NCBI RefSeq assembly: GCF_030411955.1
Contig: NZ_JASNRA010000014.1
Coordinates: 124,732-166,991 of the forward strand
DNA: 42,260 bases
Source: Massilia sp. YIM B02443
GTDB taxonomy: Bacteria > Pseudomonadota > Gammaproteobacteria > Burkholderiales > Burkholderiaceae_D
Direction of reading: 5' to 3'
Shown here: positions 7,655 through 18,567 of the stretch, piece by piece
How the letters are laid out: every line of letters starts with the position of its first letter
Numbering within the stretch: the stretch's first letter is position 1
The notes under the pieces: generated by a model
What the model was told of the DNA's origin: nothing
The model's database searches: none
The model's input: only the letters and a program-made list of their open reading frames with translations
Position numbers and translations under genes: made by a program

Positions 7655-10315
7655 ATGTTCGAATTCCTATTCAAGCGGCAGGGCGCGAAACCGGCCGCTT
7701 CCGGCGAGCAGGCCGGCAGCGGCAAGAGCGCGCCGGGCGTGGCGAAGTCAAACCCGGCGTCCGTCGGCGCCACGTCGGCTTCCGCTGCAGCGTCGGCCTC
7801 GGCGGCCGGCGACGCGCGGGCGCGCCAGGCCGAAGAACTCAAGTCGCTCGGGTCTGACGAAGCGGCTGCCGTCGCCTTCATCCTGCGCTCCGAATTCTCC
7901 GAATTACGCCTGGCTGCCGCCGAGCTGGTCCACGGCAAGGAGGCGCTGGAACGCGTGCACGCGGCGATGCGCAACCTCGACCGCCGCGTCGCCAAGCTGG
8001 TCCATGGCCGGCTGGACGCGATCCGCCACCACGAGTCCGAACTGCGGCGCGGCGAAGAAGCGCTGGCGCAGGCGCGCGCGCTGCTGGCCGACACCCTCCT
8101 GACCCCGAACCACGTTGCAGAACTCGACCGTAAATGGTCGGTCATCCGCGCGCCCGAGCTGGCCGCCGAGTTCGATACCGTGCGCGCCGAACTGGGCCGC
8201 CGCCTGGCATCCCAGGTGCAGCTGCAGCGCGCCATGATCGACCGCCTGGCGGCCCTGCGCCAGCTGGGATCGGCCGGTCTCGACGCCGCCGCGCTGGCGG
8301 CGCGCCTGGCCGAGCTGCAGGGCGAGCAGGATGCGGCACTGGTCGACCCCGGCCACGCCTCGCTGCCGCGCACCCTCGTGGCCGAATTCGCCACCGAACA
8401 TGCGCGCTTGACGGCCAGCCTGGCCACCATCGAGCAGGACCAGGCCGCGCTGGCCGCGCGCGAGGCGGCGCTGGCCGAATGGCAGGCCCGTCCGGTTTCC
8501 GAACTCAGGCACGAGGTGCTGCGCAAGGACTGGCAGCGCCTCCCCGCGCTGCCGGCGGGCGACGCTGCTGGCGCGCTGCAGGTACGCTTCGAGATGCTGC
8601 TGGCCACGCTCCCGCAGGAAGCGCGCAAGTCGAAGCCGGCCGCCACCGGCGCCGACAGCGCCAAGGACGCCGGCCGCATCGCCGCCAAGGCCGGCAACAA
8701 GGAAAGTAACAAGGACGACAGGGGCCGCGGCGCCGACCAGCAGTTCCTCGACAATATGGACGCGCTGGAAGCCGCCCTGCAGCAGGGTTCGCTCGGCAGC
8801 GCTGCCGAACTGGACAAGGCGCTGAAGGAAGCCAAGGACCGCGGCATGCGCCTGAGCACCGCGCAGGCCGACCGCCTGGCCCACCTGCGCGCCGAGCTCA
8901 AGCGCCTGTCGGACTGGGCACGCTGGGGCGGCAACGTCTCGCGCGAAGAATTGATCAAGACCGTGGAGGGCTTGCCGACCCAGAACCTGGCGATGGGCGA
9001 GCTGGCCAAGAAGGTGGGCAGCATGCGCGACCGCTGGAAGGCGCTCGACAGCCTGTCCGGCCCGGCGCCGCGCAGCCTGTGGGAGCGTTTCGACGCCGCC
9101 TGCACCCAGGCCTACGCCCCGGCCGCCGCCCACTTCCGCCAGCTGGCCGACGACCGCCACGCGAATGCGGCGCGCGGCCAGGCCCTGGTCGACGAGGCGA
9201 ATGCCGAAGTCGCCCGCCTGGGAGCGGGTGAGGCCGACTGGAAGCACGTGTCCGGCACGGTGCAGCGCCTGCGCACCGCCTGGAGCCACCTGGGCGCGGT
9301 CGACCGCAAGGAAAAGAAACGTCTCGACGCCCAGTTCTCGGAAGCGCTGACCACGCTGCAGCGTCCGCTCGAACATCAGCGCAAGGTCGAAGTTGCCGTA
9401 CGCGAGCAATTGATTGAAGAAGTGCGCAAGCTCGACCCGCACGAGCGCCATGCGGTGGACCTGCTGCGCGAGCTGCAGCACCGCTGGCAGGAGCACGCGC
9501 GCGCCTTGCCGCTCGAGCGCAAGGCCGAGCAGGCGCTGTGGCAGCGCTTCCGCGCCGCCTGCGACGAGCTGTTCGCCGCACGCAAGGAACACGCGCACGC
9601 CGCCGACAGCGAGCGCCGCGCCCACGAAGCGGCCAAGGAAGCGCTGTGCGCGCGCCTGGAAGCGGCCGCGCCGGAAGCGACGCCGGCGAGCGCCGGCAAG
9701 CTGCTGCGCGAAGCGGCCACCGAGTGGCAGTCGATCGGCCCGGTGCCGCGCGCGCACGAAGCGCGCATCGAGAAGCGCTACCACGCCGCCGTGGCACAGG
9801 TAACAGAGCACGCCGACAGCGCGCGCCGCGCGGCCGGGGTGGCGCTGGCCGGCGCGGTGCGCGACAAGCTGCGCCTGGTGCTGGCGCTGGAGTCGGCGCT
9901 GGCCAATCCGGAATCGAACACCAGCGCCGCCGACTGGCGCGCGCGCTGGGACGCGTTGCTGCCGCTCGACGGCGGCTACGAAGCGGTGCTGCGCGAACGG
10001 TTCGAGGCCGGGTTGACGGCGCTTGAAGGCGAGCGCGGGGGCTACGTCGGCCAGCTGGAAGCCAACCGCGGGCGCCTGCTGCAGGATCTTCTGCGGCTGG
10101 AAATCGCGGCCGGCATCGACAGCGGCGCCGAGTTCGCGCGCGAGCGCTTGCGCCTGCAGGTCGAGGTGCTGCAAAGCTCGCTCAAGTCTGGCCAGAAGCC
10201 GGGCGCCCAGGTCGATGAAATCCGCGCGCTGCTGGCGCTGCCGGCGCTGGTGGACGCGCGCACCGAGTCGCGTGTCGAGCAATTGCTGCTGCGCCAGGCG
10301 AAGGACGGCAAATGA
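7655..10315 (+). CDS. Large DUF349 repeat protein
   Basis: An 886-residue protein made almost entirely of charged amphipathic helices. After an Ala/Ser-rich low-complexity stretch (about 10-55) come several DUF349-like units, recognisable by W..L....P....LW.RF and W..IG.VPR patterns (for example LWERFDAAC, WSHLGAVDRKEKKRL, LWQRFRAACDEL, WQSIGPVPRAHE). DUF349 proteins are cytoplasmic, of uncertain role; RNA or ribosome association has been suggested for some members. The length is typical for the betaproteobacterial form. The ribosome site is poor (GGAAG 12 bases before the ATG). The stop overlaps the moaE start as ATGA, so the two are translationally coupled, though no functional link with molybdopterin is known to me. 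Confidence 0.8.
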   Translation: MFEFLFKRQGAKPAASGEQAGSGKSAPGVAKSNPASVGATSASAAASASAAGDARARQAEELKSLGSDEAAAVAFILRSEFSELRLAAAELVHGKEALERVHAAMRNLDRRVAKLVHGRLDAIRHHESELRRGEEALAQARALLADTLLTPNHVAELDRKWSVIRAPELAAEFDTVRAELGRRLASQVQLQRAMIDRLAALRQLGSAGLDAAALAARLAELQGEQDAALVDPGHASLPRTLVAEFATEHARLTASLATIEQDQAALAAREAALAEWQARPVSELRHEVLRKDWQRLPALPAGDAAGALQVRFEMLLATLPQEARKSKPAATGADSAKDAGRIAAKAGNKESNKDDRGRGADQQFLDNMDALEAALQQGSLGSAAELDKALKEAKDRGMRLSTAQADRLAHLRAELKRLSDWARWGGNVSREELIKTVEGLPTQNLAMGELAKKVGSMRDRWKALDSLSGPAPRSLWERFDAACTQAYAPAAAHFRQLADDRHANAARGQALVDEANAEVARLGAGEADWKHVSGTVQRLRTAWSHLGAVDRKEKKRLDAQFSEALTTLQRPLEHQRKVEVAVREQLIEEVRKLDPHERHAVDLLRELQHRWQEHARALPLERKAEQALWQRFRAACDELFAARKEHAHAADSERRAHEAAKEALCARLEAAAPEATPASAGKLLREAATEWQSIGPVPRAHEARIEKRYHAAVAQVTEHADSARRAAGVALAGAVRDKLRLVLALESALANPESNTSAADWRARWDALLPLDGGYEAVLRERFEAGLTALEGERGGYVGQLEANRGRLLQDLLRLEIAAGIDSGAEFARERLRLQVEVLQSSLKSGQKPGAQVDEIRALLALPALVDARTESRVEQLLLRQAKDGK

Positions 10316-10866
10316 GCGGGCAGACGATCGAACAAGGAATGGAACAAGTGACTGAGCAGGCGCAACGAGAGACGGGCGTGCAGCCGGTGGAACAGGCCGG
10401 CCCGTTCTTCTGCGACATCCGGGTCCAGACCGCCGACTTCGACCTGAGCCGCGACGTGGCGCGCCTGCGCGAGGGCGACGCCCGCATCGGTGCGGTGGTC
10501 GCTTTTGTCGGCACCGTGCGCGACCTGAACGACGGCGCCAGAGTGGCCGAGCTGGAGCTGGAACACTATCCGGGCATGACCGAGAAGTCCCTGCAGGACA
10601 TCGTGGCCCAGGCGAGCGCGCGCTGGCCGCTGTACGGGGCCCAGGTGATCCATCGTGTCGGCCCGCTGGCGCCGCTCGACCAGATCGTGCTGGTCGCCTG
10701 CAGCGCCGCCCACCGCGGCGAAGCGTTCGCGGCCTGCGAGTTCATCATGGATTACCTCAAAACCGATGCGCCGTTCTGGAAGAAGGAGCAGACGCCGGAG
10801 GGCGCGCGCTGGGTCGATGCGCGGGTGACCGACGACAAGGCCAAGGCGCGCTGGGAAGGGCGGTGA
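10312..10866 (+). CDS. moaE: MoaE, molybdopterin synthase catalytic subunit
   Basis: A 184-residue protein that, as a heterotetramer with MoaD, inserts two sulfurs into precursor Z to make molybdopterin. Conserved features: FVGTVRD (65-71), HRVG (114-117), AAHRGEAF (132-139) and the active-site KTDAPFWKKE (150-159) with the two catalytic lysines at 150 and 157. About 30 extra N-terminal residues rich in Gln and Glu precede the usual start of the domain. I chose the ATG at 10312 because it overlaps the preceding stop (ATGA). An internal ATG at 10339 would shorten the extension and cannot be excluded. moaD and other moa genes are not in the window. Confidence 0.93.
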   Translation: MSGQTIEQGMEQVTEQAQRETGVQPVEQAGPFFCDIRVQTADFDLSRDVARLREGDARIGAVVAFVGTVRDLNDGARVAELELEHYPGMTEKSLQDIVAQASARWPLYGAQVIHRVGPLAPLDQIVLVACSAAHRGEAFAACEFIMDYLKTDAPFWKKEQTPEGARWVDARVTDDKAKARWEGR

Positions 10867-10955
10867 GCCGACTGCGGCGCAGTGTGATCAAGCGTGATTT
10901 TTCGCGCTGGTAAACATGGTAGAGTTCGCCGACGCCAACTTACGGAAGCTCTGAC

Positions 10956-11378
10956 ATGCAAACCACTTATCGTCCGACCGCGGCCTTCGTCGGCGCATCC
11001 TGGGCCGCACTGCTGATCGGCATGGCCGCCTACCTGATCGGCCTGTGGAACGCCCAGATGCAACTCAACGAAAAAGGTTACTACCTGACCTTGCTGCTGT
11101 ATGGCTTGTTCTCCGCCATCTCGCTGCAGAAAACCGTGCGCGACCGGTCCGAGAATGTACCGGTCACCGGCATGTATTCCAGCCTGTGCTGGTTCTCGCT
11201 GGTCGCCGCCATCCTGCTGCTGACGATCGGGCTGTGGAATGCGACGCTGGAACTGAGCGAGAAAGGCTTTTATGCCATGTCGTTCGCGCTGGCGCTGTTT
11301 GCCGTGATCGCGGTGCAGAAGAACGTGCGCGATCTGCAGGCGGCGGGACCTGCGCCCGAGGGCAAGCTGTCCGATTGA
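10956..11378 (+). CDS. yiaA: YiaA/YiaB-family inner membrane protein
   Basis: A 140-residue membrane protein with two copies of the YiaAB two-helix domain: roughly 10-60 and 75-127. Each copy has a helix pair with the motif IGLWNA followed by L.L.EKG(Y/F)Y and a second helix that ends in Q-K-(T/N)-V-R-D. Four transmembrane helices are expected, with both ends in the cytoplasm. The function is not established in E. coli. A GGAAG ribosome site (10944-10948) lies 7 bases before the ATG. The gene stands between moaE and clpB with gaps on both sides and is followed by a hairpin, so it is probably a single transcription unit. Confidence 0.85.
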   Translation: MQTTYRPTAAFVGASWAALLIGMAAYLIGLWNAQMQLNEKGYYLTLLLYGLFSAISLQKTVRDRSENVPVTGMYSSLCWFSLVAAILLLTIGLWNATLELSEKGFYAMSFALALFAVIAVQKNVRDLQAAGPAPEGKLSD

Positions 11379-11380
11379 AG

Positions 11381-11399
11381 AACGGCGCCTCGCGCCGTT
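11381..11399 (+). terminator. Hairpin after yiaA (weak terminator)
   Basis: Perfect 8-bp stem AACGGCGC/GCGCCGTT with a 3-base loop, directly after the yiaA stop. No T-run follows, so intrinsic termination would be inefficient. It ends just before the sigma-32 promoter of clpB. Confidence 0.45.
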
Positions 11400-11405
11400 G
11401 CCCAT

Positions 11406-11433
11406 CTTGAAAAGCCGACACTGACCCCTATCT
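11406..11433 (+). promoter_or_regulatory. Sigma-32 heat-shock promoter of clpB
   Basis: CTTGAAA (11406-11412) is a perfect -35 and CCCTATCT (11426-11433) matches the -10 consensus CCCCATNT at all but one position, with a 13-base spacer inside the allowed range. The predicted start near 11440 leaves a leader of about 30 bases before the clpB ATG. This is the expected control for clpB in proteobacteria. Confidence 0.8.
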
Positions 11434-11470
11434 TGCTCTCCAGTTAAAACTAACTCTAGGGAGCAACAAG

Positions 11471-14092
<2,622 letters not shown>

Positions 14093-14101
14093 GCGGAAAC
14101 G

Positions 14102-14129
14102 AAAGCGGCGCCCTCGGGCGCCGCTTTTT
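14102..14129 (+). terminator. Intrinsic terminator of clpB
   Basis: AAAGCGGCGCCC (14102-14113) pairs perfectly with GGGCGCCGCTTT (14116-14127), and the T-tract runs 14125-14129. The structure begins 9 bases after the clpB stop. Confidence 0.9.
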
Positions 14130-14143
14130 ACGGGAAACGAAGG

Positions 14144-14178
14144 ACGGGCGCGGCGCGAGTCGCGCCCGTTGTCGTTTT
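14144..14178. terminator. Second hairpin between convergent clpB and the PEP-CTERM gene
   Basis: ACGGGCGCG (14144-14152) pairs with CGCGCCCGT (14161-14169). On the plus strand TTGTCGTTTT follows; on the minus strand the run is weaker. It probably stops the leftward PEP-CTERM transcript and backs up the clpB terminator. Confidence 0.5.
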
Positions 14179-14206
14179 CAGCCGGATTAGGTCCGGCCCG
14201 GGTGGA

Positions 14207-15178
14207 TCACTTGCCCGACTTGCGGCGGCGCATGTACGCCACCAGGCCCAGGCCGGCCGCCATCAGGGCCAGCGTTTCCGGTTCCGGTACTTCGGACGGC
14301 GCACCGCCATCCGGAGTGTCCGGGCCCGAGACCGGAATGGTCTCGATCGGATCGGTCGGGCCGACAGGCGGTGGCGGAATCAGTTCCGGATCAGGGGCGA
14401 CCGGCGGGTTGACCGGGGTCGGATCCGGCGTTGGTTCCGGAGTCGGCGTTGGCGTCGGTTCTGGCGTTGGCGTTGGCGTTGGCTGCGGGGTTGGTTCCGG
14501 GACAGGCGTCGGCTCAGGGGTTGGTTCGGGCGTTGGTTCCGGCGTTGGCGCTGGAGTCGGCGTCGGCGTCGGCGTCGGGGTAGGCGTCGGGGTAGGCGTC
14601 GGCGTCGGCGTCGGATTGGTGGTCGAGCCGCCACCGTTCTGGCTGCCGCCCGTCACGATTTCACCCTTGTTCTTGCTGAGCGACACCTGGACCAGCGTGC
14701 CAGCCTTTTCCTTCCAGTCGCTTGCGGTGTCGACCAGGGTCAGCTTGATGTCGGGTGCGCCGAGCTTGCTGTTGGAGGCGATGTCGAACACGAAGGTTTG
14801 CGTCGTCTTCAGCGACGGATTGCCGATGCCTTGCAGGCACAGCTGGGTGCCGGCGGTCTTGGCGCCGGCGCCGAGGTTGCAGCCACCGGTGCTGATGGCC
14901 GAGTTGTTCAGCAGCGACCAGCCATTCCACGGCGACGACACGGTGCTTGCCTTGCTGACGGTGCCGATGTTGCCGATCGAGATCGCGTCGATGTACTTGC
15001 CCTTCATTGCCGATGTGGTACCGGTGACTTGCACGGTCATTTTGCTGCCGTAGACCCAGGTCGTGAAGGTGACGCCTTCGAAGGTGTACGAGCCGGTCTT
15101 GATGCCATGGGCCAGGGCCGGAGCGGCGCCGACGGCAAGGAGCAGGGGCAGGACGAGATTACGCAGAGTGCGTTGCAT
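14207..15178 (-). CDS. PEP-CTERM sorting-domain protein with long Thr-Pro linker
   Basis: A 323-residue exported protein. The signal peptide is 1-23 (hydrophobic core, cleavage after ALA). A domain of about 160 residues follows with two or three cysteines; I do not recognise it. Residues 189-255 are an almost pure Thr-Pro/Glu-Pro linker. The C terminus is a classic PEP-CTERM sorting signal: VPEP at 297-300, a hydrophobic helix at 301-316 and a basic RRRK end, recognised by an exosortase (EpsH-like) that is not in this window. Such proteins go to the outer surface or the exopolysaccharide matrix. An AGGAAA sequence about 10 bases before the ATG is the likely ribosome site. It stands alone, divergent from aceA. 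Confidence 0.88.
   Translation of the reverse strand: MQRTLRNLVLPLLLAVGAAPALAHGIKTGSYTFEGVTFTTWVYGSKMTVQVTGTTSAMKGKYIDAISIGNIGTVSKASTVSSPWNGWSLLNNSAISTGGCNLGAGAKTAGTQLCLQGIGNPSLKTTQTFVFDIASNSKLGAPDIKLTLVDTASDWKEKAGTLVQVSLSKNKGEIVTGGSQNGGGSTTNPTPTPTPTPTPTPTPTPTPTPAPTPEPTPEPTPEPTPVPEPTPQPTPTPTPEPTPTPTPEPTPDPTPVNPPVAPDPELIPPPPVGPTDPIETIPVSGPDTPDGGAPSEVPEPETLALMAAGLGLVAYMRRRKSGK
14414..14614 (-). repeat. Thr-Pro/Glu-Pro coding repeat in the PEP-CTERM gene
   Basis: About 200 bases of degenerate hexanucleotide repeat (plus-strand units GGCGTC, GGCGTT, GGTTCC, GGGGTA) coding (TP)n and (EP-TP)n. The longest uniform run, GGCGTC-type, lies at about 14557-14615. Such a tract is prone to in-frame slippage. 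Confidence 0.8.
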
Positions 15179-15518
15179 TGTTTTATTTTCCTGTTGTTAA
15201 GCAATGTGCAGCGATTAGTTGTCTGGACTTCAAGACGCAATGCTGATGGCTTTGATTCAACAGGTCAATATTAAATGCAATAAAACAACACTAGTTTATT
15301 TTCATTAATTTAATAGGGCAAACCGATCCTTGGTTTGAATTTCCCCAATGCAACAAATTGGAAATCATTTAAATTTCCACTCGGCAATATTGAAATGAAT
15401 TTCATCATCTGAAATATCGGCTTCGCGATATGAGATGTGCAGCAAAAGCAAGGCTCGATCATTTCTCATTGTAAGAAATTTCTTTCCATATCGTGGAATC
15501 GTCATTGCAAGCCTTTGA

Positions 15519-15526
15519 TATATAAT
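15519..15526 (+). promoter_or_regulatory. Candidate -10 region of aceA
   Basis: A perfect TATAAT at 15521-15526, overlapping an extended form TGA-TATATA (15516-15524). TTGCAA at 15505-15510 is too close to be the -35 (10-base spacer), so an activator or the extended -10 may be used. The predicted start is near 15533, with a leader of about 115 bases. Confidence 0.5.
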
Positions 15527-15546
15527 AGGAAAAATCATCTTGTATA

Positions 15547-15558
15547 TCTTATATAAGA
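15547..15558. promoter_or_regulatory. Perfect 12-base palindrome downstream of the aceA -10
   Basis: TCTTATATAAGA is a perfect palindrome, about 15-25 bases after the likely aceA transcription start, a position suited to a repressor operator. The regulator is not identifiable from this window. Confidence 0.5.
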
Positions 15559-15647
15559 CTGATGGTGCTGCGCACTACCTGATCTATGATGTTCCTAACC
15601 AAGCGATTTACGACACCCGCAGTTTTTCAAACCCGAGGAGAAACGAC

Positions 15648-16946
15648 ATGGCAACCCGTGAACAGCAAGTCGCAGCGCTGCAGCAGGAATGGGACAATCA
15701 TCCGCGCTGGAAAGGCGTCACCCGTAATTACACCGCCGCCGACGTGGTGCGCTTGCGCGGTTCGGTGCCGATCGAGCACACGCTGGCGCGCCGCGGCGCC
15801 GAGAAACTCTGGAGCCTGCTGCAGGAAGAACCCTACGTCAACGCGCTGGGCGCCCTGACCGGCAACCAGGCCATGCAACAGGTGAAGGCCGGCCTGAAAG
15901 CGATCTACCTGTCCGGCTGGCAGGTCGCGGGCGACGCCAATGCGGCCGGCGAGATGTATCCCGACCAGTCGCTGTACCCGGTCAACTCGGTGCCGCAGGT
16001 GGTGCGCCGGATCAACAACACCTTCCAGCGCGCCGACCAGATCCAATGGTCCGAAGGCAAGGGCGACATCGATTTCTTCGCGCCGATCGTGGCCGATGCC
16101 GAAGCCGGCTTCGGCGGCGTGCTCAATGCCTACGAGCTGATGAAGTCGATGATCGATGCCGGCGCCGCCGGCGTGCACTTCGAAGACCAGCTGGCCTCGG
16201 TCAAGAAATGCGGCCACATGGGCGGCAAGGTGCTGGTGCCGACCCGGGAAGCGGTCGAAAAACTCAACGCCGCGCGCCTTGCGGCCGACGTGATGGGCAC
16301 CCCGACCCTGGTCATCGCCCGCACCGACGCCGAGGCCGCCGACCTGCTCACTTCGGACGTGGACGACATCGACCGCCCGTACTGCACCGGCGAGCGCACC
16401 GTCGAAGGTTTTTATCGCGTGCGTCCCGGCATCGAGCAAGCGATCTCGCGCGGCCTGGCCTACTCGCCGTACGCCGACCTGGTGTGGTGCGAAACCGGCA
16501 AGCCGGACCTCGACTTCGCGCGCCGCTTCGCCGAGGCCATCCACGCCAGGTTCCCCGGCAAGATGCTGGCCTATAACTGCTCGCCCTCGTTCAACTGGAA
16601 GAAGAACCTGGACGACGCCACCATCGCCAAATTCCAGAAAGAGCTGGGCGCAATGGGCTATAAATTCCAGTTCATCACCCTGGCCGGCTTCCACGCCCTG
16701 AACTACGGCATGTTCAACCTGGCGCACGGGTACGCGCGCAGCGGCATGTCGGCCTTCGTCGAGTTGCAGGAAGCCGAATTCGCCGCCGCCGAACAGGGCT
16801 TCACGGCGGTCAAGCACCAGCGCGAAGTCGGCACCGGCTACTTCGACGCCGTGACCCAGGCCATCCAGCAGGGCCAGAGCTCGACCACGGCGCTGCACGG
16901 CTCGACCGAGGACGAACAATTCTTCGACGCCAAGAAAGTCGCGTAA
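15648..16946 (+). CDS. aceA: Isocitrate lyase
   Basis: A 432-residue enzyme that splits isocitrate into glyoxylate and succinate, the first step of the glyoxylate bypass needed for growth on acetate and fatty acids. The active-site loop KKCGH is at 186-190 with catalytic Cys188. The flanking [16 protein letters not shown] and the [12 protein letters not shown] segment are typical. Length matches the E. coli enzyme (434). The frame is open upstream to 15540, but GAGGAG (15635-15640) sits 7 bases before the ATG at 15648, where the family N terminus begins. No aceB or aceK adjoins it. A clear terminator follows, so it is monocistronic, with a palindrome in its leader as a possible operator. Confidence 0.97.
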   Translation: MATREQQVAALQQEWDNHPRWKGVTRNYTAADVVRLRGSVPIEHTLARRGAEKLWSLLQEEPYVNALGALTGNQAMQQVKAGLKAIYLSGWQVAGDANAAGEMYPDQSLYPVNSVPQVVRRINNTFQRADQIQWSEGKGDIDFFAPIVADAEAGFGGVLNAYELMKSMIDAGAAGVHFEDQLASVKKCGHMGGKVLVPTREAVEKLNAARLAADVMGTPTLVIARTDAEAADLLTSDVDDIDRPYCTGERTVEGFYRVRPGIEQAISRGLAYSPYADLVWCETGKPDLDFARRFAEAIHARFPGKMLAYNCSPSFNWKKNLDDATIAKFQKELGAMGYKFQFITLAGFHALNYGMFNLAHGYARSGMSAFVELQEAEFAAAEQGFTAVKHQREVGTGYFDAVTQAIQQGQSSTTALHGSTEDEQFFDAKKVA

Positions 16947-16966
16947 GCATTCGCAACACAAGCCAG

Positions 16967-16998
16967 GCCGCAGCCCCGCAAGGGCCTGCGGCTTTTTT
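16967..16998 (+). terminator. Intrinsic terminator of aceA
   Basis: GCCGCAG (16967-16973) pairs with CTGCGGC (16986-16992), with further C/G pairing inside, followed by six Ts (16993-16998). Confidence 0.88.
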
Positions 16999-17001
16999 AC
17001 T

Positions 17002-17107
17002 GGGTCGGCGGCTCAGCCGCCGACGCGGTGATAGTTGGCAGTCAAATCAGCCGGTCCTAAAACGGAGTCGCCAACATTCTACGCGTCGGCGGCCGAGCCG
17101 CCAACCC
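17002..17107. repeat. REPIN-like element: two inverted REP copies
   Basis: Two 26-base copies in opposite orientation. The plus copy (17002-17027) and the minus copy (17082-17107, read as its complement) agree at 24 of 26 positions, and each is itself a dyad around GGCGGCTC(A/G)GCCGCC. Inside, GTTGGC (17035-17040) pairs with GCCAAC (17069-17074). The whole 106 bases can fold into one long imperfect hairpin, the layout of REP doublets mobilised by RAYT transposases. No RAYT gene is in the window. Confidence 0.7.
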
Positions 17108-17227
17108 TACATTGTTCGGCGTCGATCTTCGCACCATATTCCCAGCCACGGCCGCTTGTAGTGGATAATGGCGACAATTGCGCCGCCAGTTTCGTGCGGC
17201 AATGCCATCTTTTAGGAATTCCAGCTT

Positions 17228-18556
17228 ATGTTGAGCTACCGCCACGCCTTCCACGCGGGTAACCACGCCGATGTCCTCAAACACTTTGTGCAAGTGCAGC
17301 TGCACCTGTACATGAACCAGAAGGACGCCGCCTATACCTATATCGACACCCACTCCGGGGCCGGCGTGTATGCGCTCGACAGTTTCCAGGCGACGAAGAC
17401 CGCCGAATTCGACACCGGCATCGGCCCGCTGTGGAACGCCACCGAAGTGCCGGCGCCGCTGCAGGAATACCTGGACCTGGTCAAGGGCATGAACCCGAGC
17501 GGCAAGATGCGCTACTACCCCGGCTCGCCCTACGTGGCCGAGCAAATGTCGCGCGAGCAGGATCGCCTGCGCCTGTTCGAGATGCACCCGTCCGAGTGCA
17601 AGATCCTGGCCGAAAACTTCCGCAAGCTGGAAGCGCACAAGGCCGAGCAGGGCGAGCGCTCGCGCGGCCGCCGGGTGATCATCGAGCACGGCGATGGCTT
17701 CACCAGCATGAAGGCGCTCCTGCCGCCGCCGTCGCGCCGCGCGCTGGTGCTGATCGACCCGCCGTACGAGATCAAGGACGACTACCGGCGCGTGCGCGAC
17801 GCCCTGGACGAAGCGCTGGGCCGCTTCCCGGCCGGCGTGTTCGCGGTCTGGTATCCGGTGCTGCAGCGCATGGAGTCGCGCCAGTTCGCCGACCGCCTCA
17901 AGCGCTTGCCGGCCAAGGAATGGCTCAACGTCACCCTGACGATCCAGACCCCGACCCCGGACGGCACCGGCCTGCACAGCAGCGGCATGTTCATCCTGAA
18001 CCCGCCGTACACGCTCGAGCCGATGCTGCGCGAAGTCATGCCCTACCTGGTGCGCGTGCTGGGCAAGGACGCCGGCGCCCGCTTCACGATCGAGAAGGGC
18101 ACGCAGGTGACCGGCGCCGCCGCCGGCCGCCTGGTGGGCGACACCCCGCGCGCGCCGGTCGGCAACGCGCGTCGCGCCAGCCCGCTGTCGGGCAAGGGCA
18201 GCCTGCGCCTGCCGGGCCAGAGCATGCCGCGCGACGAGGATGACCCGCGCGGTGTAGCAAGTCCGGCGCCGCGCGCCGGTGCGCCACGTGCCGTCGGCGA
18301 CGAACGTGCGCGCAGCGGCGTTACCGGCGCGCGCGGGCGTACCGATGGTCCCCGTGGCCGTACCGATGGCCCGGCGCCGCGTGGCCGCCCGGACGGTTCG
18401 GCGCCGCGCGATGCCGCCTCGGGCGACAAGTTCCGCAGCGGTTCGCGAAACAGCCCCGGCAATGCCGGGAGCAGCGCCCGCAGCGGCACGGCACGGCCAA
18501 CCGGCCCGGCCGCACCGCGCGGTCCGCGCACGCGCCAGGGCGGCGGGCGCGGCTGA
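17228..18556 (+). CDS. rlmJ: RlmJ, 23S rRNA adenine-2030 N6-methyltransferase, with RGG-like tail
   Basis: A 442-residue protein. Residues 1-290 match RlmJ (YhiR): N terminus MLSYRHAFHAGNHADVLKH, SAM motif THSGAG (41-46) and catalytic DPPY at 177-180. The enzyme methylates A2030 of 23S rRNA before or during 50S assembly. The E. coli protein is about 280 residues. Here a tail of about 150 residues (from about 295) rich in Arg, Gly, Pro, Ser and Ala is added, with three near-repeats of RGRTDGPAP at 369-393. It looks disordered and strongly basic, and may bind rRNA; this is inference. The frame is continuous, with no sign of a frameshift. AGGAA (17214-17218) precedes the ATG by 9 bases. Confidence 0.92.
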   Translation: MLSYRHAFHAGNHADVLKHFVQVQLHLYMNQKDAAYTYIDTHSGAGVYALDSFQATKTAEFDTGIGPLWNATEVPAPLQEYLDLVKGMNPSGKMRYYPGSPYVAEQMSREQDRLRLFEMHPSECKILAENFRKLEAHKAEQGERSRGRRVIIEHGDGFTSMKALLPPPSRRALVLIDPPYEIKDDYRRVRDALDEALGRFPAGVFAVWYPVLQRMESRQFADRLKRLPAKEWLNVTLTIQTPTPDGTGLHSSGMFILNPPYTLEPMLREVMPYLVRVLGKDAGARFTIEKGTQVTGAAAGRLVGDTPRAPVGNARRASPLSGKGSLRLPGQSMPRDEDDPRGVASPAPRAGAPRAVGDERARSGVTGARGRTDGPRGRTDGPAPRGRPDGSAPRDAASGDKFRSGSRNSPGNAGSSARSGTARPTGPAAPRGPRTRQGGGRG

Positions 18557-18567
18557 TCCTTACTTCC

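Larger units (their letters stand above)
15179..15647. other. AT-rich palindrome-rich gap between the PEP-CTERM gene and aceA
   Basis: A 469-base divergent intergenic region, much richer in A+T than anything else in the window. No coding potential is convincing. It carries several short dyads: TGGAAAT/ATTTCCA (15359-15365, 15373-15379), TGAAAT/ATTTCA (15391-15404), ATATCG/CGATAT (about 15414-15431), the palindrome AAGAAATTTCTT (15473-15484) and TCTTATATAAGA (15547-15558). It must contain the promoters of both flanking genes. Confidence 0.6.

Noticed and set aside
14414..14614. Repeat tract as a CRISPR array
   Set aside because: Units are 6 bases, without spacers, in frame and code Thr-Pro.
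15540..15647. Upstream extension of aceA by 36 codons
   Set aside because: The strong GAGGAG site and family N terminus support the ATG at 15648; the extension covers the likely operator palindrome.
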